From: DATLLN01 sp963720885
GTDB lineage: Bacteria; Actinomycetota; Thermoleophilia; Gaiellales; JAICJC01
Length of the DNA stretch: 64,000 nt
NCBI GenBank assembly: GCA_963720885.1
Contig: CAVRGW010000001.1
Span: forward strand, 1 to 64,000
Reading direction: 5' to 3'
In this document: piece after piece, positions 9,478 through 17,229 of the stretch
Numbering within the stretch: the stretch's first letter is position 1
Layout of the letters: each line of letters begins with the position of its first letter
Notes under the pieces: generated by a model
What the model was told of the DNA's origin: nothing
Seen by the model: only the letters and a program-made list of their open reading frames with translations
Database searches by the model: none
Position numbers and translations under genes: made by a program

Positions 9478-10444
9478 ATGAATTTGGCCCATATCCATCT
9501 TTTACTGAATCATTTCCCGACCATCGGCACGATGATTGGAATCGGCCTGTTCCTGGTTGGCCTGGCCGCGAAGAAAGACGACTTGAAGCGCGCCAGCCTG
9601 GTGGTGTTCCTGGGCATCGCCTCTGATCACGCTTCCGACGTACATGAGCGGGAACGCCGCCCAGGAGGTGATCTGCAAAGCGCAGAGCACCACGGGCCCC
9701 TGCATCGATACCGGCGTATCGAGGGCCTTGATCGAGAAGCACGAGGGAGCGGCGCTGCTGGCGTTCCTCTTCATGCAATTCATGGGAGCCTTCGCCTGGC
9801 TGGGGCTGTGGCAATACCGGCGCCTGGCGCACTTCCCGAAATGGACCCTGACGGCCGTGGCGCTGCTCGCCGCGATTACCTTCGGCCTGATGGCGCAGGC
9901 TGCCAACATCGGCGGGGAGATCCGGCATCCGGAGATCATGTCGGCCCAGGAAGCCCAGGCGGCGCAGGCCGCCGGGGAAAAACCGCTGGGACGCGCGGTG
10001 GGATCGTTCGTGGTGGATAAAACGTGGGTATGGGCGACCTGCGAGACACTTCACTTTGTCGGGTTGTGCCTGCTTTTCGGCATCGCCTCTTTCGTGGATC
10101 TGCGAATGCTGGGGATGATGAAGAGCATCCCGTTCAGCGCCCTGCACCGGCTGCTGCCCTGGGGCGTTATGGGATTCGGCATCAACTTGATCACGGGCAT
10201 GTTCTTCTTTGTAGCGGCTTCCGAGCAGTACACCACCAACACGGTGTTCCAGTGGAAGATCGTGTTGATGATGCTGGCGGGGCTCAACGTGCTGTACTTC
10301 ACGATTTTCGATGAGCCCTGGGAGTTGGGGCCGGGAGACGACGCGCCTCTCACGGCCAAGTTCGTCGCGGCCTCGGCATTTGTGCTGGTGATCGGCGTGA
10401 TCTTTTGCGGACGGATGTTGCCGTTCCTCGGGAAAGCCTTCTAA
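9478..10444 (+). CDS. Multi-pass membrane protein, frameshifted
   Basis: Opens MNLAHIHLLLNHFPTIGTMI, a histidine-bearing membrane start seen in DUF2231-like haem or cytochrome-associated proteins. After a frameshift near 9,620 it continues with a small cysteine-containing loop (EVICKAQSTTGPCIDTG) and about six further hydrophobic segments, ending CGRMLPFLGKAF. Restored length is about 321 residues. Several in-membrane His residues (ETLHFVGLCLLFG, ALHRLLPWG) would suit haem binding; that is inference. The next gene starts one base after its stop. Confidence 0.6.
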
Positions 10445-10549
10445 ATGCTTCTACCTGTGATGGTGGTGACGATCGTTATTGGCGCTGTCGTGGCTCTGGG
10501 TGTCGTGGGCTACCTCATCGACAAAAGCGCGGCCGGGAAAAGGAACTAA
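10445..10549 (+). CDS. 34-residue single-span membrane protein
   Basis: The ATG directly follows the TAA of the upstream gene, and the stop lies five bases before the next ATG. The product is MLLPVMVVTIVIGAVVALGV followed by VGYLIDKSAAGKRN: one transmembrane helix with a short basic tail. The tight spacing between two related membrane genes argues that it is real and co-translated. It could be a small subunit or assembly peptide of a membrane complex; no family was recognised. Confidence 0.6.
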   Translation: MLLPVMVVTIVIGAVVALGVVGYLIDKSAAGKRN

Positions 10550-10554
10550 ATCGC

Positions 10555-11052
10555 ATGATGGAGTTTCTTTCAAAGATCGAGCAGTTGCCGTTCAGCATGT
10601 GGGTGCTGCAGGCCCCCTACTCCACGATTTTGTTCCTGCACGGCATCGGGATGGCTTTGGTGGCGGGTTTCGCCTTCGTCATTGCTCTGCGGCTTCTGGG
10701 CTTTTCACCGAAGATTCCGATCAAGCCGATGGAGCGGCTATTTCCTTGGATGTGGTGGGGATTCGCGATCAACGCAGTCACCGGCACTTCTTTGTTGATG
10801 GGAGATGCCACGACCAAGGGCACGAATCCGGACTTTTGGATTAAGATGGTGTTCGTGTTCTCCGGGATCGTCGTCCTGAAGATCATGCGGAAGAAAGTCT
10901 TCGGGGATCCGCAGCTGGATCTGGCTCCGGTTTCGAGCACAGCCAAGGGTTTGGCTTGCATCTCTCTGGTCTGCTGGCTCGGCGCGATCACGGCGGGGCG
11001 GCTGCTGGCGTACGTGGGTCCGGTGTCGGGGCTGCCGGGGTTGAAGAACTAA
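10555..11052 (+). CDS. Integral membrane protein of four or five helices
   Basis: 165 residues from the first of two adjacent ATG codons, preceded by AAAGGAA. It resembles the second half of the gene at 9,478: a LHGIGMALVAGFAFVIALRL helix, FPWMWWGFAINAVTGTSLLM, then WIKMVFVFSGIVVL. The upstream protein has the parallel LHFVGLCLLFG, LLPWGVMGFGINLITGMFFF and QWKIVLMMLAGLNVL. The two are therefore paralogous membrane modules separated by the 34-residue protein. It may belong to the DUF6644-type family (low confidence). Function unknown. Confidence 0.65.
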   Translation: MMEFLSKIEQLPFSMWVLQAPYSTILFLHGIGMALVAGFAFVIALRLLGFSPKIPIKPMERLFPWMWWGFAINAVTGTSLLMGDATTKGTNPDFWIKMVFVFSGIVVLKIMRKKVFGDPQLDLAPVSSTAKGLACISLVCWLGAITAGRLLAYVGPVSGLPGLKN

Positions 11053-11068
11053 CCTCCGCTCCGCGTCG

Positions 11069-11281
11069 TTACTGATCAAGCAACTCAAAGAACTCCGCGT
11101 TGGTCAATCCGGCCTGACGGACGATGCTTTTGATGATGTGCTTGGGCAAATCGAAGCGTTCGTGGTTTGGCACGGTGACTCTGCCTGGTTTCGTGGGATG
11201 CTTCAGGTGGACGTGGGAACCGCTCTGCTCATGTACGACGAAGCCACCCTTCTGCAACGCGCGGACGCGCTGACAATCGCT
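11069..11281 (-). CDS. hicA: HicA-family toxin, 5' end lost at junction
   Basis: The readable part ALQKGGFVVHEQSGSHVHLK and then HPTKPGRVTVPNHERFDLPK is a HicA/YcfA double-stranded RNA-binding fold with the catalytic His in GSHVHLKHP. It ends AGLTNAEFFELLDQ. HicA blocks translation by cleaving mRNA and is neutralised by HicB. Upstream codons continue in frame (DCQRVRAL) to about 11,281 without a start codon, because the sequence switches there to another genome. No hicB lies beside it. The in-frame TTG at 11,257 is inside the domain and is not a likely start. Confidence 0.75.
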   Translation of the reverse strand, partial: SDCQRVRALQKGGFVVHEQSGSHVHLKHPTKPGRVTVPNHERFDLPKHIIKSIVRQAGLTNAEFFELLDQ

Positions 11282-11290
11282 GTGTTGCGC
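11270..11290. other. Junction between acidobacterial and actinobacterial sequence
   Basis: To the left the minus strand encodes HicA codons up to about 11,281. To the right, from 11,283, the plus strand encodes the interior of a PLP-dependent decarboxylase (VYGSAGLHLSRVLHVKR). Both genes lose their 5' parts here, base composition rises to very high GC, and gene families change phylum. No repeat or integrase is present, so an assembly chimera is likely. Confidence 0.85.
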
Positions 11291-12239
11291 GGTCTACGGC
11301 AGCGCCGGGCTGCATCTCTCCCGCGTCCTGCACGTCAAGCGCCAGCCCGATCCGGTGCCACGGACGTGGGTGGGATGCGACAGCTCCGAGGTGCTGCTCA
11401 GCGACACCACGTGGGAGCACAGCCGCTGGCAGCCGGTGTGCGCCACGCCCGTCGACGGCGAGCCGGTGACGGTCGACGTGGTCGGCGTCAGCTGCGGGTT
11501 CGACACGATCGCCGCGTCGACGCCGCTGCCGGCCGGAATCGCCGCCGGCGACCTGCTCGCGTTCCTGGCGACCGGCGCCTACGAGGAAACCCTGGCCGGG
11601 AACTTCAACTCGATGCCCCGACCGGCGACCGTGCTGGTGCGCGGCCGTTCGGCCGAGCTGATCCGCCGCCGCGAGACGCTCGCCGACCTGCTCGACCGCG
11701 AGCGCACGCCGCGCGGCCTGGCCGGCGGGGCGCCGCGAGTCGCCGGCGTCGACCACGTCGCCGTGACCGTCGCCGACCTCGACCGCTCGCTGCGGTTCTA
11801 CGGCGACGTGCTCGGCCTGCGGGTCCTCGACCGCGGCCCCCTCGACCCGGAGCTGGTCGCGCGGATGACCGGCCTGCTCGATGCCGACGTGGAGTACGCG
11901 GACGTCGAGCTGGGGACGCGCACCCTGGAGTTGCTCTGCCATCGTACGCTCGATCCGCGGCCTGGCTCCGCCTCGCGGCCGGAGCGGGCGGGATCGGTGC
12001 ACATCGCGCTCACCGTCGACGACGCGCAGCGCATGCACCAGCGCCTCACCGCGAGCGGGTATCCGCCGCTGTCACCACCGCAGACGCTGCCGGGCGACGC
12101 CGGCGACTGGGCGGGATGCGTGATCTTCTACGTCCGCGACCCGGACGGCGTGATGCTCGAGATCGTCGAGCGGGCGACGCCGGGGACTGGGCGTACTGCG
12201 CCGGCGCCCACCGGCCAGTCGGTGGCCGCCCACAGCTAG
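11283..12239 (+). CDS. PLP decarboxylase C-terminus fused to a VOC domain, 5' truncated
   Basis: The N-terminal 120 residues match the C-terminal beta domain of the diaminopimelate/ornithine decarboxylase family: LHLSRVLHVKR, then GVSCGFDTIAASTPLP (equivalent to GPxCESxD), GDLLAFLATGAYEETLAGNF and NSMPRPATVLV. It continues in frame into a vicinal-oxygen-chelate domain (VDHVAVTVADLDRSLRFYGD, TLELL, VHIALTVDD, VMLEIVE) with all four metal-ligand positions (His, Glu, His, Glu). The PLP barrel is missing because the sequence starts at the junction. A decarboxylase joined to a glyoxalase/dioxygenase-like domain is uncommon; substrate unknown. Confidence 0.7.
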   Translation, partial: CCAVYGSAGLHLSRVLHVKRQPDPVPRTWVGCDSSEVLLSDTTWEHSRWQPVCATPVDGEPVTVDVVGVSCGFDTIAASTPLPAGIAAGDLLAFLATGAYEETLAGNFNSMPRPATVLVRGRSAELIRRRETLADLLDRERTPRGLAGGAPRVAGVDHVAVTVADLDRSLRFYGDVLGLRVLDRGPLDPELVARMTGLLDADVEYADVELGTRTLELLCHRTLDPRPGSASRPERAGSVHIALTVDDAQRMHQRLTASGYPPLSPPQTLPGDAGDWAGCVIFYVRDPDGVMLEIVERATPGTGRTAPAPTGQSVAAHS

Positions 12240-12284
12240 ACGCTGGGTCCGTAGGCGCCCCAGTTGTGGCGGGGAACGAGTTGG

Positions 12285-13058
12285 TCAGTCCCGCGGCAGC
12301 GGAAGCGGTGGGTATGCGAAGCAGCGCGCTCGCGCCCCGCCGTCGACCGTCACCTCGGCGCCGTTCATGTACGAGGAGCGGTCGCTGAGGAGGAAAGCCA
12401 CCACGTCGGCGATCTCGGCTGCCTGACCGATCCGGCGCATCGGTGCGAGCTCACCCTCCTGCCTGAGTGCCTCGTCACGGTCGAGGTCGGGCGGCAGGCT
12501 GGCGTAGGTCATCGGTGTCTCGATCGCCCCCGGCAGCACGGCGTTGCAGCGGATCCCGAACGGCCCGTAGTCGACGGCGATGCTCTTGGTGGCCATCAGC
12601 ACGCCGGCCTTGGCAGACGCGTAGACGTAGTAGCCGGGGAACGCCGCGACTCCCTGGATCGACGAGATGTTGACGATCGAACCCGCCCGCCGCGCGAGCA
12701 TATGCCGAACGGCGACCGCGCCGCCGAACATCGGCCCGGCGAGCAGCACGCGCAGCCCGTCTTCGATGTGCTGCTCGGTGGCCTCGTGCGCGGAGGAGGA
12801 AATGTCGACGCCGGCGTTGTTCACCCACCAGGCGAGCTCGCCGAGCTCCTCGGCCAGCTCCGCCGCGCGCTCGTGGGTCGCCCACGCGGCGATGTCGCCT
12901 TCCACCGGCACCACCCGGTCACCGAGCTCCGTGGCAGTCCGTGCCAGCGCTTCGGCGTTGCGATCGACGGCGACGACGGTCGCGCCTTCCTCGACCAACC
13001 GCTGGGCCACGGCCCGGCCGATACCCATCGCCGCTCCCGTGACGACTGCCGAGATCAT
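12285..13058 (-). CDS. Short-chain dehydrogenase/reductase
   Basis: 257 residues, a classical SDR with cofactor motif TGAAMGIGRAVA, the NNAG motif (WWVNNAGVD), catalytic Ser in NISSIQG, and YVYASAKAG giving the YxxxK pair. The Asp after the second strand (VVAVDRN) favours NAD over NADP. The C-terminal MNGAEVTVDGGARAR is typical of the FabG-like oxidoreductases. It lies 21 bases downstream of a second SDR on the same strand, so the two are probably an operon acting on related substrates. Substrate not predictable. Confidence 0.85.
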   Translation of the reverse strand: MISAVVTGAAMGIGRAVAQRLVEEGATVVAVDRNAEALARTATELGDRVVPVEGDIAAWATHERAAELAEELGELAWWVNNAGVDISSSAHEATEQHIEDGLRVLLAGPMFGGAVAVRHMLARRAGSIVNISSIQGVAAFPGYYVYASAKAGVLMATKSIAVDYGPFGIRCNAVLPGAIETPMTYASLPPDLDRDEALRQEGELAPMRRIGQAAEIADVVAFLLSDRSSYMNGAEVTVDGGARARCFAYPPLPLPRD

Positions 13059-13079
13059 CGAGCGCCGGCCATCGGGCAG

Positions 13080-13899
13080 CTAGGCCGGCGGAAGCGTTTC
13101 GACGACATAGGCGTTGGCCATCATTCCGCCGTCCACCACCAGTTCACATCCGTTGATCGCCGACGCATCGTCGGACGCCAGGTAGAGGATGGCGGACGCG
13201 ATCTCCTCGGAGGTGGCCATGCGGCGCTGCGGAATCCGGTCGAAGTCGTTCATCACGTAGTCGAACGTCTTCGGCCCCAGGAAGTCCCGCGTCAGCGGCG
13301 TCGCCGTGTAGCCGGGGGCCACCAGGTTGGAGCGGATCCCGGACCTCGCCAGCTCGCGCGCCATCGTGTTGTTGAGGCCTCGCATGCCGGCCTTGGAGGC
13401 GTTGTAGGCGCCCTCGTCCCCATCAGCGGCCAGGCCGGCGATCGACGAGATATGCACCACCGAGCCGCCACCCGACTCAACCATCACCCGCGCCACCCGC
13501 TGGGCCATCATGAAGGCACCGGTGAGGTTGACGTCGAGGATCGTCCGCCACTCCGAGATCGGAAAGTCGATGAACGGCGCCGTGAACCCGAACCCGGCGC
13601 AGTTGACGAGCACATCGATCCCGCCCCAACGCTCGCCGTGCGGCATCGACCGCAGCCTCCACCTGTTCATCCACGGCGACGTCCGCGACGTGCCACCACG
13701 CCATGCCACCGGCATCGACGATCGATCCGGCCACCGCCTCCAGCTCCGACTGCGTCCGGCTGATCAACAGCACGTCGGCGCCCTCACGCGCCGCACGGCG
13801 AGCAGTCGCCTCGCCGATCCCCCGCCCGCCCCCGGAGAGCACGAGCCGCTTGCCCGCGAACCGCCCGGGCACGTCGGTGGGGTGGGGACCGTCGGTCAT
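13080..13899 (-). CDS. Short-chain dehydrogenase/reductase, frameshifted
   Basis: The N-terminal half carries SGGGRGIGEATARRAAREGA (cofactor loop; Ser replaces the usual Thr) and ends in one frame near 13,640. The C-terminal half continues in another frame with DVLVNCAGFGF, HISSIAGLAADG, YNASKAGMRG (YxxxK) and GCELVVDGGMMAN. Restored length is about 272 residues. It is the first gene of a two-gene SDR operon with the one at 12,285. A single indel is more likely a sequence error than a real loss. Confidence 0.78.
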
Positions 13900-13934
13900 C
13901 GCCCGAATATATCAAGAATCAAGTATCTGGTTGA

Positions 13935-13985
13935 GGTGCGGCCGTCGACCTGGAGAGGTGGAGAAGGGGAGTCGACGGCCGCACC
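13935..13985. terminator. Inverted repeat, probable terminator
   Basis: Fifteen-base perfect arms (GGTGCGGCCGTCGAC, 13,935-13,949, and its complement, 13,971-13,985) with a 21-base loop. It lies downstream of the minus-strand gene ending at 14,062 and upstream of the SDR pair. No T-run. Confidence 0.55.
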
Positions 13986-14061
13986 CGAGGAGCCGATCTG
14001 CGAACGGGCCACGGCGGACCATCAGCCGGCCCCGTCGGCTCGCACGCCTACTGGCTTCGGC

Positions 14062-14394
14062 TTACGGCTCGGACGTCGCCTGCGTCGGGTTGCAGGCGAT
14101 GCCCGGGTTGAGCCCGATCGACGTCAAGAAACCGCGGTCCGCCTTGGGAATCTGTCCCCAGGACTGGGCGTGACCCGATGTCGGATCGTAATCCGGGCTC
14201 TCCGGGAACTGCGTGTCCTCCTGCCCCGAGAAGGCACATGCCGACTTGCCATGAAGCGTGTGCTCGGCATCCCAGACCGTGGTGTTCGTCCACAGCGGCT
14301 TACCGTTTCCGGTGACCTCGCCGGCAGACGCATTAACGGCCGACAATGCCAACACGAATACCGCGCAGACCGTGACTGCAAGGACTCGTCTCAT
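14062..14394 (-). CDS. Small secreted hypothetical protein
   Basis: 110 residues. A clear Sec signal peptide (MRRVLAVTVCAVFVLALSAV, ending NASAG) leaves a polar mature part of about 85 residues with two Cys (KSACAFSG and GIACNPT), likely one disulfide. No family recognised. Mature blocks such as VWDAEHTLHGKSACAFSGQE resemble small extracellular proteins found in soil actinobacteria. It stands alone between a terminator-like repeat and the TadG-like gene. Confidence 0.65.
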   Translation of the reverse strand: MRRVLAVTVCAVFVLALSAVNASAGEVTGNGKPLWTNTTVWDAEHTLHGKSACAFSGQEDTQFPESPDYDPTSGHAQSWGQIPKADRGFLTSIGLNPGIACNPTQATSEP

Positions 14395-14528
14395 CTAGAG
14401 CATACCCCCATCTCGGTTGAGTAAGTTGACACGTTACCGATCGTCGGCCAACCGGTCAACCGAGGTGCATCAGTATTTAATTCTCACTAAGAAACTGATG
14501 TGTACATCAAGGCAACGTGCCGCGCTCG

Positions 14529-15536
14529 TCAGGCGGTGAGCTCGATGGTGTAGGCCGTGTTCTTGTGGCCATCCCAGGCGCCGGTCGACCACTGGTCGTC
14601 GTTGTTCTGGAGCGCCACGAAGGTGCCGGTCACGGTCTTGCCCCCGTTCGCGTACCCCGTGATCACGAAGTAGGCGAATCCGACGATTCGTACCTGGCCG
14701 CTGCCGCTCGGGAACACGGTTCCGCCGCTCATGTCCTCGATGATCGGCAGGATCACGAGCTGCGGGCTGTTGGGCTGGAGGATCGTCGCCGTGCCGTACT
14801 GGTCGATGCTGACGATCGACGACACGGAGGCCCATGAGGTGATCCGTGTGTCGATGCCCTGGCGCGTGGGACCGCTGTTCTGGCCGGTCTTCACATCGAC
14901 CACCTGGCCGACGCTGACCGGGCAGACATTCAGGCCGCCGTTGGCTGGGCCGGCGATCGAGTCGCGGTAGTCGCTGGCCCCCGACGTGGTGGAACACGCC
15001 GTGTTCGACGAGTTCATCACGGGCAGCGACAGCGCGCCGTTGTTCGGAGTCGAGTTGTCGGTGTAGAGCGTGTAGCTCGATCCCGGCACGAAGGAGTTGC
15101 GCATGATGCCCCATGGCATCACGTTGCCGCGCGAGACTACTCGCGTGTACGCCTCGATCGTGGCCGAGGCGGTGGCCGTGATCGTCGCGTCGTCCCTGCC
15201 GAAGATCTTCGCGAAGTAGGACGGCGCGTGCTTCGTGACCGTCACCGTGACGGTGTCGTTGGTCGCCAGCTTGGTCGTGTTCTGGTAGGTGGCGGTCTCG
15301 CCGGTCAGCGCGTTCTTTGAGAAATTCCCCTGGGCGGTCGTCCGTGCGGCTGTCCACCCGGACGGCAGCTGCGAGGCGCCGGCCAGCGCGGCCGCGTCGG
15401 CGTCATTCTGGAGGTTGCGCTTCACCTGGTACCAGGACCCGACGTCGATCGCGAGCGCGCACATTCCCAGCAGCGCGAACATGAACAGCGCGATTACCGC
15501 CACGGTCTGGCCGGACGAGGATCGAAGCTTGGGCAT
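14529..15536 (-). CDS. TadG-like pilus-assembly family protein
   Basis: 335 residues. The N-terminus has the type IV pilin-like hydrophobic segment of the TadE/TadG family: SGQTVAVIALFMFALLGMCA, then LAIDVGSWYQVKRNLQND and ADAAALAGA, the signature of Flp-pilus TadG-like N-terminal domains (PF13400). The rest is a secreted, Ser/Thr-rich beta domain. The C-terminal block (FVALQNNDDQWSTGAWDGHK) has a counterpart in tadG of the main cluster (48,576). It stands about 27 kb from the Tad operon with no pilus genes beside it, so it may be an accessory minor pilin or an unrelated secreted protein using the same anchor. Confidence 0.7.
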   Translation of the reverse strand: MPKLRSSSGQTVAVIALFMFALLGMCALAIDVGSWYQVKRNLQNDADAAALAGASQLPSGWTAARTTAQGNFSKNALTGETATYQNTTKLATNDTVTVTVTKHAPSYFAKIFGRDDATITATASATIEAYTRVVSRGNVMPWGIMRNSFVPGSSYTLYTDNSTPNNGALSLPVMNSSNTACSTTSGASDYRDSIAGPANGGLNVCPVSVGQVVDVKTGQNSGPTRQGIDTRITSWASVSSIVSIDQYGTATILQPNSPQLVILPIIEDMSGGTVFPSGSGQVRIVGFAYFVITGYANGGKTVTGTFVALQNNDDQWSTGAWDGHKNTAYTIELTA

Positions 15537-15630
15537 GCCCGGAAATCGCGTGTGGGCGCGACGTCGTTACGCCTCGGGCCGAAGATCCCCCGCCGGGCGG
15601 AACGGCCGGCCTCCGGAAGGGTGACGGGAT

Positions 15631-15661
15631 GGGCCGGCGGGTCGGGCAGACCCGCCGGCCC
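15631..15661. terminator. Hairpin terminator of the His-rich protein gene
   Basis: Perfect 13-base arms (GGGCCGGCGGGTC and its complement) around a five-base loop, 12 bases beyond the stop of the minus-strand gene at 15,673. Confidence 0.6.
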
Positions 15662-15672
15662 AGGCTACGGCC

Positions 15673-16182
15673 TCAGGGCCGGTGGCTGCCGGACTGGCCG
15701 TGGGAATCGCCTGACTGGCCGTGCGGCTCGTCCGCATTCCCGTGATCCTCGCTGGCCTTCCCGTGCTCATCTCCCGCCTTGCCATGGTCCTCAGCGGCCT
15801 TCCCGTGCTGCCCCGCCTGCGACTTCCCGCCGCTGGCGGCCGTTGAGATCTCGGCTCCCTTCGCGACGCCCGTCGAGGTGGTCGTCGTGGCAAGCGTGGA
15901 GATCTGGGCGCCCTTGCCGTGGTCGCCCTGCGCATCGGCATCCGCATCCGTGGCGGTAGGCGCCGGATCGGCCACGTCTGCCGGAGCGCTGCCGTCCGGG
16001 TGCGCCCCGGCATGGCTGTTCGGGCCTGGTGGATTGACGCCCAGCCCCGTGAGCACCGCGGTCGCGGTCGAGGACGAGGCGCCGGGCAACCCGGCGGCGA
16101 TGGCCGTTCCACTCAGCGCGGCGAATGCCAGGCCGGCCGCGAGCGCGAACCGGCGCGGCCCTATCTGTGAGACGTTGACCAT
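15673..16182 (-). CDS. Secreted protein with His-Gly repeats
   Basis: 169 residues. A signal peptide (FALAAGLAFAALSGTAIAAG) is followed by an Ala/Thr/Asp-rich middle and a C-terminal tail of about 45 residues made of imperfect 7-residue repeats of the type DHGKAxx/EHGKASE/PHGQSGD. AAGG-type ribosome binding sequence AAAGGAG precedes the ATG by eight bases. Regular His-Gly spacing with acidic residues suggests metal (Zn, Ni or Cu) binding or a low-complexity cell-wall tether; this is inference. No homologous domain was recognised. Confidence 0.7.
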   Translation of the reverse strand: MVNVSQIGPRRFALAAGLAFAALSGTAIAAGLPGASSSTATAVLTGLGVNPPGPNSHAGAHPDGSAPADVADPAPTATDADADAQGDHGKGAQISTLATTTTSTGVAKGAEISTAASGGKSQAGQHGKAAEDHGKAGDEHGKASEDHGNADEPHGQSGDSHGQSGSHRP

Positions 16183-16317
16183 GCATTAGCTCCTTTGGTT
16201 CGTCGTGACCCCGCACCGAGCCGGTGATCTGAACACGAGCCGGCACGATGCCACTCCCACCCAGGAGATCGCCCGCGCCGCGCACGGCGTTACACCCGGT
16301 TCCGGATTGAGCCCACC

Positions 16318-16352
16318 GACGAGTTCAGGACTCGTCACGCGAAGCACTTCGC
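16318..16352. other. Two adjacent perfect hairpins in a divergent promoter region
   Basis: GACGAGT-TCAGG-ACTCGTC (16,318-16,336) is followed after two bases by GCGAA-GCAC-TTCGC (16,339-16,352). They lie between the divergent genes starting at 16,182 and 16,432. Could be a leader RNA or protein-binding sites; no known riboswitch matched. Confidence 0.4.
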
Positions 16353-16431
16353 GCACCACGGGGGGTTCTCCACCCTCTGGACGCCTGCTGGCCGTAGGGC
16401 GCGGGCGGCCGTGGGCTGCGACGCTCAGCCC

Positions 16432-17181
16432 ATGACAACTCCCCCCTCATCACACGCCGCGTCAGGCGGCCCCACACCACGCTCGACCACAGCCTCGGAG
16501 ACACCGACGCGATCCGGGACTGCGCGTCGCACGTTCCTGCTGATCAGCGGAGGCGTCTCGATCGTGCTCGCCGTCCTGCTGCTGGCTAGCGGAGCGGCCG
16601 GGCTGTGGCAGCTCACGAAGCGCGACAGCTCGGGGTTCTTCACCACGAACAGCACCACGCTCTCCACCAACTCCTACGCGATCACGTCGGACACGCTGGA
16701 CGTCGGCCCCGAGACGCCGCGGCTGTTCGGCGATCACCTCGGCACGGTGCAGATCCGGGTGAGCTCGGACAAGCCCGTGTTCGTCGGCATCGCCCCGACT
16801 AGTGACGTCGAGCGCTACCTCGCCCGCGTCGACCACCAGGCGGTGACGGACTTCGAGGTCGATCCGTTCTCGGTCGAATACGCCGACCGTCCCGGCAGCG
16901 TCCGGCCCGCGCCACCGGCCGCGCAGCACTTCTGGCGCGTCCAGGCGACCGGCACAGGCGCCCAGACGATCCGCTGGCCGCTCGAGAAGGGCAACTGGAC
17001 GGCCGTGGCGATGAACGCCGACGGCAGCCGGCACGTCGTCGTCGACACGTCGGTCGGCGCACGCATCCCCGCGCTCCGCTGGGTCGCGGTGGGCGTGCTC
17101 ACCGCCGGCGGCATCCTGCTGCTGGTCGGCGCAGGCCTCGTCTGGGCCGGCATCGCCGCCGCCCCGGGCCGGCGCGGCTGA
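16432..17181 (+). CDS. Two-span membrane protein with extracytoplasmic domain
   Basis: 249 residues from ATG 16,432. A polar Ser/Thr/Pro-rich N-terminus of about 35 residues precedes a transmembrane helix (FLLISGGVSIVLAVLLLASG), an extracytoplasmic beta-rich domain of about 140 residues (LGTVQIRVSSDKPVFVGIAP, then DVERYLARVDHQAV) and a second helix near the C-terminus (WVAVGVLTAGGILLLVGAGL). This layout is common in actinobacterial hypothetical membrane proteins that may sense or bind at the outer face. Function unknown. A bidirectional terminator separates it from the L,D-transpeptidase gene. Confidence 0.7.
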   Translation: MTTPPSSHAASGGPTPRSTTASETPTRSGTARRTFLLISGGVSIVLAVLLLASGAAGLWQLTKRDSSGFFTTNSTTLSTNSYAITSDTLDVGPETPRLFGDHLGTVQIRVSSDKPVFVGIAPTSDVERYLARVDHQAVTDFEVDPFSVEYADRPGSVRPAPPAAQHFWRVQATGTGAQTIRWPLEKGNWTAVAMNADGSRHVVVDTSVGARIPALRWVAVGVLTAGGILLLVGAGLVWAGIAAAPGRRG

Positions 17182-17191
17182 GCTCTGCACC

Positions 17192-17221
17192 CGGGGATCG
17201 GCGCAACCACGCCGATCCCCG
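17192..17221. terminator. Bidirectional hairpin terminator
   Basis: Twelve-base perfect arms (CGGGGATCGGCG and complement) with a six-base loop, placed between two convergent genes ending at 17,181 and 17,230. Confidence 0.7.
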
Positions 17222-17229
17222 CGTGGCGG

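Noticed and set aside
11260..11300. Genomic island or transfer event at the segment borders
   Set aside because: There is no integrase, tRNA or direct repeat, and conserved genes are cut on both sides; a chimera explains it better.
16190..16430. Cyclic di-GMP or cyclic di-AMP riboswitch
   Set aside because: I looked for the GEMM and ydaO core sequences on both strands; neither is present. Only unassigned hairpins remain.
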